From the NCBI RefSeq assembly GCF_000420025.1, contig NZ_ATUD01000014.1, forward strand, positions 31,237-95,236: DNA of 64,000 bases, read 5' to 3'. The notes under the pieces are model-generated. The model was not told where the DNA came from. It saw nothing but the letters and a program-made list of their open reading frames with translations, and did not search any database. Of the stretch, positions 50,821 to 58,099 are shown in pieces. The DNA is from Patulibacter americanus DSM 16676 (lineage in GTDB: Bacteria > Actinomycetota > Thermoleophilia > Solirubrobacterales > Solirubrobacteraceae). Each line of letters opens with the position of its first letter. Position 1 is the first letter of the stretch. The translations under genes and the position numbers were made by a program.

Positions 50821-52239
50821 TCAGGCGATGAGACCGAGGCGCATCGCGTTCGCGACGGCCGCGGCGCGGTCCGTCGCGCCCAGCTTCACGTAGATGTGCG
50901 CGAGGTGGGTTTTCACGGTCGCCGCGCTGATGAACAGCTCGTCCGCCGCCTGCTGCGTCGTCAGCCCCCGCGCCGTCAGCTGCAGCACCTCGAGCTCCCG
51001 GGCCGAGAGGCGCGAGGCGCCGAGAAGCCCGCGGCGCCGGCCGAGGAACTGCCCGATCTCGTGCCCGATGCCGACCAGGGACCGCATGAGGCGGTCCGTG
51101 AGGAACCCGTCCTCGTGGAGCGGGAGCTCCACGACCGCCACGACCTCGTCGCCGACGAGCGCGGGGATGGCGAGGTCCGCCACGATCCCGGCAGCGGCGG
51201 CGGCGGCACGCCGCGGCCCGCGGCGCATGATGCTGCCGTCGTGGTCGAAGACCGGCTCGCCCGTCTGCCACGCCGTCCCCGCCACCCCCTGCCCGCGCCG
51301 CAGGCGCGCGTCCCGCGTGGCCGCCCAGAACGCCTCGTGATCCCACGCCGGGTCGTGCCACAGCACCCGGGCGACGAGGGCGTCGTCCTCCTCCGTCCAG
51401 AGCACGCCGCCCACGGCGTCCAGGGCCTCGGCGAGCCCCGCCAGCAGCCGCTCGGCGCCCGGCTCGAGCCCGTCCCAGACGGCCAGCGCCTCCGAGACGG
51501 CGACGTGCGCCGCCACCTGCTGCTCGGCCTGGCGTTGCTCCGTGACGTCGCGGACCGCGCCGACGAGGCGCACCGGCCGGCCGTCGGGGCCGCGCTCGAC
51601 CACCCCGAGCGTCGCATGCATGTGGCGGATGCGGCCGTAGACGACGATCCGGTAGCGCAGCGGGTCCAGGACACCGTGCTCCCGCATGCCGCTGATCTCG
51701 CGCATGAAGCGCTCCTGATCGGCCGGGTGGATCAGGGCCCGGGCGGCGGTCTCGACGTCGGGCTCGCCGTCGTCGGCCGTCAGCCCGAACATCCGGCGCA
51801 GGTTGGCCGACCACCGCAGGGCACCCGTCCGGGCGTCGAGCTCCCAGCTGCCCGAGCGGGTGACGACCTCGGCCTCGCGCAGCAGGACGTCCTCACCGTT
51901 CTCGGCGGCGGTCCTGGTCGCCATGGACAGGTGCGTGGCCCCGTCGGCGGCGCGCGAGACGACGACGCCCGCCACGCCCGGGTGGGCGTCGCCGCCGGGT
52001 GGGTCACCCCGGTCCTCCCCGGGGGCCAGCAGCTCCTCGTGGCGGGCGACGATCCACGCGGGCACCCGCAGCTCCACGGAGGCCCGCCCGTCGCGCTCGA
52101 CGCGGCGGAACCCCAGCAGCCTGCCGTCGGCGTCCGACAGCGGCACGAGACGCCCCCCGACCCGCACGGTCAGGAGCGGATCCGACAGCGGGGTGTCCCG
52201 GCGCGCGTCGCCGGGCTGGTTGGCGGCTGGGACGGCGAT
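50821..52239 (-). CDS. PAS-GAF-LuxR transcriptional regulator, copy 2 (probable ATC start)
   Basis: The protein has 472 residues from ATC 52239; GTG 52167 would give 448. It is a close paralogue of copy 1: SGSWELDARTGALRWSANLR and [15 protein letters not shown] in the PAS domain, [14 protein letters not shown] in the GAF-like domain, [20 protein letters not shown] and [12 protein letters not shown] in the HTH. TAGGAT lies 6 nt before ATC 52239. From ATC to the shared VR-GGRL motif both paralogues have exactly 24 residues with a Pro/Asp-rich composition, which supports translation of this segment. The pair arose by tandem duplication. Confidence 0.8.
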   Translation of the reverse strand: MAVPAANQPGDARRDTPLSDPLLTVRVGGRLVPLSDADGRLLGFRRVERDGRASVELRVPAWIVARHEELLAPGEDRGDPPGGDAHPGVAGVVVSRAADGATHLSMATRTAAENGEDVLLREAEVVTRSGSWELDARTGALRWSANLRRMFGLTADDGEPDVETAARALIHPADQERFMREISGMREHGVLDPLRYRIVVYGRIRHMHATLGVVERGPDGRPVRLVGAVRDVTEQRQAEQQVAAHVAVSEALAVWDGLEPGAERLLAGLAEALDAVGGVLWTEEDDALVARVLWHDPAWDHEAFWAATRDARLRRGQGVAGTAWQTGEPVFDHDGSIMRRGPRRAAAAAAGIVADLAIPALVGDEVVAVVELPLHEDGFLTDRLMRSLVGIGHEIGQFLGRRRGLLGASRLSARELEVLQLTARGLTTQQAADELFISAATVKTHLAHIYVKLGATDRAAAVANAMRLGLIA

Positions 52240-52245
52240 GGCGCG

Positions 52246-52251
52246 ATCCTA
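52246..52251 (-). promoter_or_regulatory. -10 box TAGGAT, N6, ATC 52239
   Basis: It has the same spacing and the same non-canonical codon as in the paralogue at 50753. Confidence 0.5.
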
Positions 52252-52334
52252 CCTCCGGTCGGGGCGCCCTCTGCAGCTTTCTCCCCGGGCGCCCGGGAAG
52301 GACGGGACCGCCGAGCCCCCGCAGGGCCCCCCGC

Positions 52335-52357
52335 GCCTTGTTTTAAGGCCCTACAAT
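52335..52357 (+). promoter_or_regulatory. Promoter and candidate autoregulatory site of the DtxR-family gene
   Basis: GCCTT-GTTTT-AAGGC (52335-52349) is an inverted repeat in an AT-rich patch directly before the -10 box TACAAT (52352-52357). TACAAT is 6 nt before GTG 52364. Confidence 0.5.
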
Positions 52358-52363
52358 CAGGGA

Positions 52364-53041
52364 GTGATGCGCGACGTGACCCCCGCGGAACAGGAGTACC
52401 TCGAGACCCTGCTGCACCTCCACGAGGCGGGACGGCCGCTGACCGCCGCGAACGTCGCGCGCGAGATGGGGCTCTCCGCCCCGACGGTGCACGAGATGGT
52501 CCGCCGGCTGCAGACGGACGGCCTGATCGAGCGGGACGAGCGCAAGCGGATCTCGTTCACCGAGGACGGCATGGCCGTGGCCCGCGAGGCCGCGAGCCGC
52601 CACCGGCTGGTCGAGCGGTTCCTCACCGACGTGCTGCACATCCCGTGGCACGAGGTGCACGCCGAGGCGGAGAAGATCGACCAGGCCATGAGCCCGGCCG
52701 TCGCGGCCCGCATGCGCGAGGCGATCGGCGGGGCGACGACCTGCCCCCACGGCCACCCCATCGCCGCCGGCAACCGCGTGCAGTGCGGCACCCGCCTGGC
52801 CGACGTCCCCGTCGGCGGCCGCGTGACCGTCCTGCGGTTCGAGAACGAGCGCCCCGAGGTCCTCGGCGACCTGCACGCCGCGGGCCTGCGCCTGGGCCTC
52901 GGCGGCACGGTGACCGCGCGCGACGACGACGCGGTCGAGGTCGACTTCGGCGCCGAGAGCCCGGCGCGGCTGCACACGCACACGGCCGACACGGTCACGG
53001 TCTGGACCTCGGCGGCCCCCGAGGCCGTCGCGGCCGGCTGA
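52364..53041 (+). CDS. DtxR/MntR-family metal-dependent regulator
   Basis: The protein has 225 residues from GTG 52364, chosen over ATG 52367 because it lies 6 nt after TACAAT. The winged helix (about 5-65) reads EQEYLETLLHLHEAG, VAREMGLSAPTVHEMVRRL and DGLIERDERKRISFTEDG. The dimer/metal domain (about 70-140) has RHRLVERFLTDVL, HAEAEKIDQAMS and CPHGHPI with the conserved Cys-His. A FeoA/SH3-like C-terminal domain follows. It represses genes when Fe(II) or Mn(II) is bound. No transporter gene is adjacent, so its targets lie elsewhere. Confidence 0.92.
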   Translation: MMRDVTPAEQEYLETLLHLHEAGRPLTAANVAREMGLSAPTVHEMVRRLQTDGLIERDERKRISFTEDGMAVAREAASRHRLVERFLTDVLHIPWHEVHAEAEKIDQAMSPAVAARMREAIGGATTCPHGHPIAAGNRVQCGTRLADVPVGGRVTVLRFENERPEVLGDLHAAGLRLGLGGTVTARDDDAVEVDFGAESPARLHTHTADTVTVWTSAAPEAVAAG

Positions 53042-53051
53042 GACACGGCGC

Positions 53052-53081
53052 CGCCCGCTGACCGCGCGGCGTCGGCGGGCG
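53052..53081. terminator. Bidirectional terminator
   Basis: An 11-bp stem (CGCCCGCTGAC, one T-G wobble) with an 8-nt loop lies between the convergent DtxR and AAA genes. Confidence 0.75.
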
Positions 53082-53084
53082 ACC

Positions 53085-54371
53085 TCAGGGCCCCAGGAGC
53101 GCCAGCGGCACCACGGCGATACCGTCGCTCCGCCGGTAGGCCTCGACGCCCGTGGTCACGATCACGCGGTCGAGGACCTGATCGCCCAGCTGCCGCTCCA
53201 ACCAGACGAGGTGCCGCTCGTCGCCCGGCGACGGCGTGGCCGTCAGCTTCACCTCGATCGCGACGATCGCCCCGTCGGCACGTTCCACGATGAGGTCGAT
53301 CTCCTGGCGACCGCGCTGCGTCCGCAGGTGCTTCACGCGCGCCTCGGACTGAGCCGCGTACGTGCGCACCGAAAGGGTGGCCAGGCTTTCGAACAACGCG
53401 CCCAGCAGCGTGCCGTCGCGGACGACGTCCGGGCCGCCGCTGCCGCCCGCGAGCAGCGTCGACGCGTCGACGCCCAGGAGCTGAGCGGCCAGCGCCGGGT
53501 CGGCGAGCTGGCGGACGGGGGCGTGGCCCAGCTCACGCAGCCGATTGCCGCTCGGGATCCACGCCGGTACGTCGTCGACCAGCCAGACCCGCGCCAGGGC
53601 GTCGGTGTACGTGGTGACCGTGTTCCTCGCCGGCTTGTCCGCGTGGCCGGCGGTGGCCGCGTCGCGCAGCGTCTCGAACGTCGCCGTGGTGGACGATGCC
53701 GCCGCGTACGCCGCGATCCAGCGGCGGAGGGCCTGGGGGTTGCGGACCTTGACGCCCGCCTCGTCCGGGATGTCGCGATCGACGACCCGGTCGACGTAGG
53801 CCTGCAGGCTGCTGCGTCGCGCACGCCCCGGGGGGAGGTGCCGGAGGCCTGGCAGGCCGGGCGCCAGGAGCTCCTCGGCGTACCGGTCCAGGCCGACGTC
53901 CGTCCTTCCGGCAACGGATTCCAGGCCACCCCGGAGCAACGCTGACAGGCTGACCGTCGCCGTCCCCAGCCGCTCGCTGAGGGACAGGGGCCGCATCCGC
54001 ACCGCGACGATCCGGCCGGCACCGGAGTGCGTCGGGGGCGGGTCCGGGACGGCGGAGCCCGTGAGGAGGAAGCTCCCCGGCTCGGCGCCGTCGTCGACGG
54101 CGCGGCGGACGAGGTCCCACACCTGCGGGAACCGCTGCCATTCGTCGAAGAGGATCGGCCGAGCCCCGTCCAGCAAGCGCGCCGGGTCGGCGCGGGCGAC
54201 GGCCAGCTCCGCCGGGTCATCCAGGCGATGCACCGTCCGCGCCCGTTCGAGTGCCGTGCGCGTCTTCCCAACGCCCTTCGGCCCTTCGATCGCGACGGCC
54301 GGCAGCGCCGTCAGCAGCTCGTCGAGCTCGTCGTCCACGATCCGGCGTTCGTACGGTGCGAGCGCAGGCAT
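53085..54371 (-). CDS. AAA ATPase with DUF4143/PD-(D/E)XK-like C-terminal domain
   Basis: The protein has 428 residues. The ATPase part (about 15-200) has Walker A EGPKGVGKT, Walker B PILFDEWQRFP and a sensor-like FLLTGSAVP. The C-terminal DUF4143 region ends with a nuclease-like motif IDLIVERADGAIVAIEVKLT (D...ExK). Such proteins are widespread, often in accessory DNA, and their function is unclear; a link to toxin-antitoxin or DNA-related defence is speculative. ATG 54371 is supported by TACGGT 7 nt upstream. The DNA upstream is notably less GC-rich. Confidence 0.8.
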   Translation of the reverse strand: MPALAPYERRIVDDELDELLTALPAVAIEGPKGVGKTRTALERARTVHRLDDPAELAVARADPARLLDGARPILFDEWQRFPQVWDLVRRAVDDGAEPGSFLLTGSAVPDPPPTHSGAGRIVAVRMRPLSLSERLGTATVSLSALLRGGLESVAGRTDVGLDRYAEELLAPGLPGLRHLPPGRARRSSLQAYVDRVVDRDIPDEAGVKVRNPQALRRWIAAYAAASSTTATFETLRDAATAGHADKPARNTVTTYTDALARVWLVDDVPAWIPSGNRLRELGHAPVRQLADPALAAQLLGVDASTLLAGGSGGPDVVRDGTLLGALFESLATLSVRTYAAQSEARVKHLRTQRGRQEIDLIVERADGAIVAIEVKLTATPSPGDERHLVWLERQLGDQVLDRVIVTTGVEAYRRSDGIAVVPLALLGP

Positions 54372-54378
54372 CGCGCCG

Positions 54379-54384
54379 ACCGTA
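54379..54384 (-). promoter_or_regulatory. -10 box TACGGT, N7, ATG 54371
   Basis: This is the leaderless promoter of the AAA ATPase gene. Confidence 0.55.
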
Positions 54385-54461
54385 GCAGGGAACGCCCCGC
54401 TACTGAACACGAACGTCCTGATCTATTGAACAAGAACGGCAAACGGTATTGAGACGATCCG

Positions 54462-54475
54462 GCAACGTTCGTTGC
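54462..54475. promoter_or_regulatory. Palindrome GCAACG-TT-CGTTGC
   Basis: This perfect 6-bp-arm palindrome lies in the AT-richer stretch 54400-54480, about 80 nt upstream of the AAA gene promoter. The function is unknown; it could be an operator or a relic of an insertion. Confidence 0.4.
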
Positions 54476-54548
54476 GCGACGACGGCACCTCAGAACGCGC
54501 GAGAGCCACAGCTCACCCCCTGTGCCCGGCCCCGCAGAACGAGGTCGG

Positions 54549-54566
54549 AGCCGTCGCCCAACGGCT
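54549..54566 (-). terminator. Terminator hairpin after the ART-like gene
   Basis: AGCCGT and ACGGCT arms with a 6-nt loop lie 1 nt after the stop codon. Confidence 0.5.
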
Positions 54567-54567
54567 T

Positions 54568-55842
54568 CTAGCGCGCCTCGTGCCACCCCGGCGGGCCGCA
54601 CCGCGTCCGCACGAAGTCGTCGGGGATCGGCGGATCGAGCCGCACCGACACGCCGCCGAGGCGCAGGTCCACGCGCTGCGGCACGGCCCGCGCTTCCCTG
54701 AGGAAGTCGTACGCGTACACGTTGCCCTCGACGGCGAGCGGCACGACCGCCCCGTCCGCGAGCGTCACCGTGACGTCGGAGGCGTCATCCGGCAGCAGCC
54801 CGAGGATGCGCCCGCCCCGCGGGCCGACGCAGTCCTCGAACCCGATGCCCTCGCCGGTCAGCGCGTGGTCGATGTCGTCACCGCTCCCGGATCCGCCCCG
54901 GCCGACGAGGTGGATCGCGTCCGTGCCCGGGACGAGGAACAGGGGCGATCCGTCCGGCGCGTCCCGGGCCTTGCGAGCCAGGGCCGGGTTGGCCCCCAGT
55001 CCGCTGTCACCCAGCATCCGGGCGGCGTCGGGCGGCAGCGCGTCGTCGTGCCGGCGAGGGCGCCGGAAGACCGCGAGGCGCTGCACGAGCCGGGGGTCGA
55101 CCTCGCTCGCCATCGGGCGCGGTCCCCACTCGCCCGGGTCCGGCTCGCCGACGAACAGCTCGTAGCTCCCCGCCACGAGTTCCGCCGTGTCGGCCTGGTC
55201 GTCGACGTCGCCGCCGCGACCCGCGTCGCCGCCGGCCGCGACGAGCGCGAGGCGCTCGGGCGGCACCCGCCCGGGAACGATGACCCACCGGTCGTCGCGC
55301 CCACCGCTCGAGGACGGGTCCGACACGAGCCAGAGGCCGCGGACGTCGACCGCCCAGACGTCGGTCTCCTCCTCGACGAAGGTGCGGAACCAGGATTCCT
55401 CGCCCTCGTCGCCGAGGAAGACGCCGTCCCACTCCGGCTCCGGGTTGCCGGCGATGCCCGGCAGGGTCATCCGGCGCGGGTCCAGGCCGTGGCGCAGGAC
55501 GGACTCCCGGTTGGCCGACCGCGTCACGTGGAAGCGGACCTCGTCCGTGCCCCGGCTCACCAGCAGCGCGGCGCGCCCGTCTCCGTGGCCGCGAGCCGCC
55601 TCGTGCTCGAGCGCCGTGCTCACGGTCGCCACCCACTCGGGGTCGGGGTCCCGTGCGCACGCCCGCAGCACGGTCTCCACGTCGCCTCGTCCCCGTCCGG
55701 CCGGCCCCTCGCCCGACCACGTACCCTCGGCGTCCGGGACGAGCAGCACGTCCCCGCCCGGTGCCATGACGGTGCGCCCGGCGTCCTCGACGGTGTCGTC
55801 GTCGCCTGCCTGACCGCTGCTCACGCGTGCATCGTCGCGCAT
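54568..55842 (-). CDS. ADP-ribosyltransferase-like fold protein with C-terminal beta domain
   Basis: The protein has 424 residues and is not a clear member of a named family. Residues about 98-200 read VRFHVTRSANRESVLRHGLD, WDGVFLGDEGEESWF, VWAVDVRGLWLVSD and WVIVPGRVPPERLALV. This is the H...GL...(Y/F)L...D pattern of RNA 2'-phosphotransferase/DarT-like ADP-ribosyltransferase folds. The C-terminal part (about 250-420) has LFLVPGTDAIHLVG, ILGLLPDDASDVTVTLADG and VYAYDFL, a pattern I associate with Thermoleophilia surface-type proteins. No signal peptide is seen. An NAD-dependent activity is a hypothesis only. Confidence 0.5.
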   Translation of the reverse strand: MRDDARVSSGQAGDDDTVEDAGRTVMAPGGDVLLVPDAEGTWSGEGPAGRGRGDVETVLRACARDPDPEWVATVSTALEHEAARGHGDGRAALLVSRGTDEVRFHVTRSANRESVLRHGLDPRRMTLPGIAGNPEPEWDGVFLGDEGEESWFRTFVEEETDVWAVDVRGLWLVSDPSSSGGRDDRWVIVPGRVPPERLALVAAGGDAGRGGDVDDQADTAELVAGSYELFVGEPDPGEWGPRPMASEVDPRLVQRLAVFRRPRRHDDALPPDAARMLGDSGLGANPALARKARDAPDGSPLFLVPGTDAIHLVGRGGSGSGDDIDHALTGEGIGFEDCVGPRGGRILGLLPDDASDVTVTLADGAVVPLAVEGNVYAYDFLREARAVPQRVDLRLGGVSVRLDPPIPDDFVRTRCGPPGWHEAR

Positions 55843-55951
55843 GAGGACGGCTCCGCAGGGCTACGACGCGCCGGACGGTACCGGCGCCCCCGCCGCACGT
55901 CGCGTTGCCGCGCTTGTGCCGGGGCGCCACGTGCCGGACGATCGTCGGCTC

Positions 55952-56878
55952 ATGACCGCGATCCGCACCACGGCTGCATCGGAGCTGCTCGGCGTCTCCG
56001 CCAGCACGCTCCGTGCGTGGGAGCGGCGCTACGGGTTCCCGACCCCGCAACGCACGGGCGGCGGGCACCGGCAGTACGACCTGGGCGAGATCGAGGCACT
56101 GCGCGAGGCGATCGAGCGCGCCCCCGACGCCGCGACCGCCGTGGCGATGGCCCGGCGCGACCACGCCCAGGACGCCCCGGAGGACCCGTTCGCCGACCGC
56201 GGCCGCGGCGGTCGGTCCGAGCGTGAGCGGCTCTCGCCCGTCGACCGGCTGCGACGCGCGCTGCGGCGGCTCGACGAGGCGCAGGCCGACCACGTGGTCG
56301 AGGAGTCGCTGCACCTGCGCTCCCTGGAGCGCTCCGTCGACGAGGTGCTGCTGCCCGCCATCGACGGGCTCGACCGGGACGGGCCAGGGTCCGTCGAGTA
56401 CGCGTTCGGCTGGCGCTGGGCGCAGCGGTGGCTCGCGGCCGCCACGCGCACGGCCCCGCCCGCGCACCGCCCGCAGGTCGTCCTCCTCCTCGACGGCAGC
56501 GCCTCGGGTTCGGTCGACGCGCTGCGCGTGCAGGCCCTCGACCTGGCGCTGCGCCGCGCCGGCGTCCTGCCGATCGCCGTCGGCGCCGAGCTGCAGGCCA
56601 CCGAGCTGGGCCGGGCCGTGGGCCGGATCGCCCCCGCGGCGCTCGTCCTCTCGGGCCGCACCGTCCCCCTCGACCGCCTGGGCCGGCTCGTCTTCGCCGC
56701 CCAGCGCGCGGTCGGCGGCGAGCTGCCCGTCCTCGACTTCCACGGCCCGCTCGACGCGGGCCGGCAGACCGGGGTCGAGCGCCTCGACCCCGCGCCCCTC
56801 GTCGCCCGCTCCCGCCTGCTGCAGGTGCTGGACGACGAGGACGGGGACGACCGCGTGCGGATCCGCCGCGGCCGCTGA
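55952..56878 (+). CDS. MerR-family regulator with degenerate B12-binding-like domain
   Basis: The protein has 308 residues. The MerR winged helix (about 3-70) reads TAASELLGVSASTLRAWERR and YGFPTPQRTGGGHRQYD. A helical bundle (about 95-170) and a Rossmann-like domain (about 175-290) follow the CarH/LitR layout. In the last domain, VLLLDGSASGSVDALR stands where cobalamin-binding proteins have DxHxxG, so the cobalt-ligating His is absent. It may sense something else or be light-independent. It is divergent from the ART-like gene across 109 nt. Confidence 0.82.
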   Translation: MTAIRTTAASELLGVSASTLRAWERRYGFPTPQRTGGGHRQYDLGEIEALREAIERAPDAATAVAMARRDHAQDAPEDPFADRGRGGRSERERLSPVDRLRRALRRLDEAQADHVVEESLHLRSLERSVDEVLLPAIDGLDRDGPGSVEYAFGWRWAQRWLAAATRTAPPAHRPQVVLLLDGSASGSVDALRVQALDLALRRAGVLPIAVGAELQATELGRAVGRIAPAALVLSGRTVPLDRLGRLVFAAQRAVGGELPVLDFHGPLDAGRQTGVERLDPAPLVARSRLLQVLDDEDGDDRVRIRRGR

Positions 56879-56981
56879 GCGACGCCCCGGAACCCGCACG
56901 CACCGGGCGCCGTGTTCTCCGGGGCGTGCCCCCGAGACGCCACGCGGCGCATCGCGCCTCGACCCGCGCGGGAGCCGGGAG

Positions 56982-56987
56982 TAGGTT
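56982..56987 (+). promoter_or_regulatory. -10 box TAGGTT, N7, ATG 56995
   Basis: This is the leaderless promoter that sets the start of the 111-residue protein. Confidence 0.55.
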
Positions 56988-56994
56988 CCGCCCC

Positions 56995-57330
56995 ATGCTG
57001 CAGTGGGAGTACATGACGATGGAGTGCACCCGGACGGACGACGGCGGGAGCACCGCGATCCGGATCAGCTGGCCGACGCAGGAGGCCTACGACCTGCCGC
57101 CGTCCACGGAGCCCCTGGCCGCCATGAACTCCGTGGGCCACCTGGGCTGGGAGCTCGTGGGCAGCGAGATCCTGCGCACCGACATCCACTACGCCGACCT
57201 CTCCGTGGCCCACGGGAGCTCGCGCGGGATCCGCTATCTGTTCAAGCGCCCCCGCGGCGCGGACGACGCCCTCCTGGTCGCCGAGGCGATGGAGACCGTG
57301 CTGGCGCCGGAGACGGCCGGCCCGGCGTAG
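56995..57330 (+). CDS. Small protein of unknown function, DUF4177-like
   Basis: The protein has 111 residues. MLQWEYMTMECTRT at the start and LAAMNSVGHLGWELVGSEIL in the middle match the plan of DUF4177-type proteins (a W-Y-E strand, then LN-LG--GWELV), but that label is from memory. The C-terminus has YLFKRPRG. There is no signal peptide, and no function can be assigned. The start is supported by the -10 box 7 nt upstream. Confidence 0.65.
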   Translation: MLQWEYMTMECTRTDDGGSTAIRISWPTQEAYDLPPSTEPLAAMNSVGHLGWELVGSEILRTDIHYADLSVAHGSSRGIRYLFKRPRGADDALLVAEAMETVLAPETAGPA

Positions 57331-57367
57331 GGCGGGCGGCGCGGTCTCGCCAGGCCGGGGATGCGAA

Positions 57368-57389
57368 GGCCGGCGTGACGCCGCCGGCC
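57368..57389. terminator. Bidirectional terminator
   Basis: GGCCGGCG and CGCCGGCC arms flank a 6-nt loop between convergent genes. Confidence 0.7.
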
Positions 57390-57393
57390 CGGC

Positions 57394-57969
57394 TCAGCGG
57401 TCGAGTGCGGGGAGTCCGTCGAGGCTGCGGGCACCGCGCTTGCGCCGGGCGGCCTCCACGGCCTCCGGGCCCTTCACCCGCAGCTGCTTCGCCGAGCTCA
57501 GCGCGTGATGCTCCCGGTGCCCGTCGAGGGTCATCAGCGGGACGCCGTAGCCGCACGCGTCGCTCACCCGGGTCACGTCGACGACCACGATGGAGCGCCG
57601 CGCCTCCGGGATCGACGCGTCGTCGAACCCACCCTCGGCGAGCAGCGCCGCGTAGGCGGGGTCCTCCGGGAACAGCACCTCGGCGGTGCCGTGGAGGCGC
57701 ACGATGCGCGGCGGACCCTCGAAGGCGCAGAACATCACGACGATGCGGCCGTTCTCGCGGACGTGCGCGATCGTCTCCGCGCCGCTGCCGCTGATGTCGA
57801 GGTACGCGACGCGGTGCGGGCCGAGCACCCGCAGCGAGCCGATCGGGCCCTTCGGCGACACGTTCACGTGGCCGTCCGCCGCGAGCGGCGCGGAGCCGAC
57901 GAAGAACAGCGCCTGGCGGCCGATCCACTCCTGCAGCCGCGCGTCGATCTCGTCGAACACCTTCGCCAT
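57394..57969 (-). CDS. Pyridoxamine 5'-phosphate oxidase-family protein
   Basis: The protein has 191 residues. The split-barrel flavin fold (about 1-140) has WIGRQALFFVGSAPLAADGHVNVSPKG, read in two parts, then LDISGSGAETIAHVRENGRIVVMF and RIVRLHGTAEVL. These proteins bind FMN or F420 and reduce or oxidise small molecules; the C-terminal half with CGYGVPLM is characteristic of one subgroup. The substrate is unknown. ATG 57969 is supported by TACACT 6 nt upstream. It is divergent from ileS. Confidence 0.85.
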   Translation of the reverse strand: MAKVFDEIDARLQEWIGRQALFFVGSAPLAADGHVNVSPKGPIGSLRVLGPHRVAYLDISGSGAETIAHVRENGRIVVMFCAFEGPPRIVRLHGTAEVLFPEDPAYAALLAEGGFDDASIPEARRSIVVVDVTRVSDACGYGVPLMTLDGHREHHALSSAKQLRVKGPEAVEAARRKRGARSLDGLPALDR

Positions 57970-57975
57970 CGGCCG

Positions 57976-57981
57976 AGTGTA
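57976..57981 (-). promoter_or_regulatory. -10 box TACACT, N6, ATG 57969
   Basis: This is the leaderless promoter of the PNPOx-like gene. Confidence 0.6.
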
Positions 57982-58084
57982 CGGCCGACGGTCGCCGCGG
58001 CCGGGGGCGCGGCGGACGGCCGCGGCGACCGTCGGCGATCCGAGCCCACCCGGCGCCCCGTCGCGGTCCGCCGCCGCACCTTGC

Positions 58085-58090
58085 GACAAT
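58085..58090 (+). promoter_or_regulatory. -10 box GACAAT upstream of ileS
   Basis: GACAAT lies 9 nt before ATG 58100, giving a leader of 0-3 nt. No T-box or other leader structure can fit, so ileS lacks leader attenuation. Confidence 0.5.
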
Positions 58091-58099
58091 GCACGGTCC

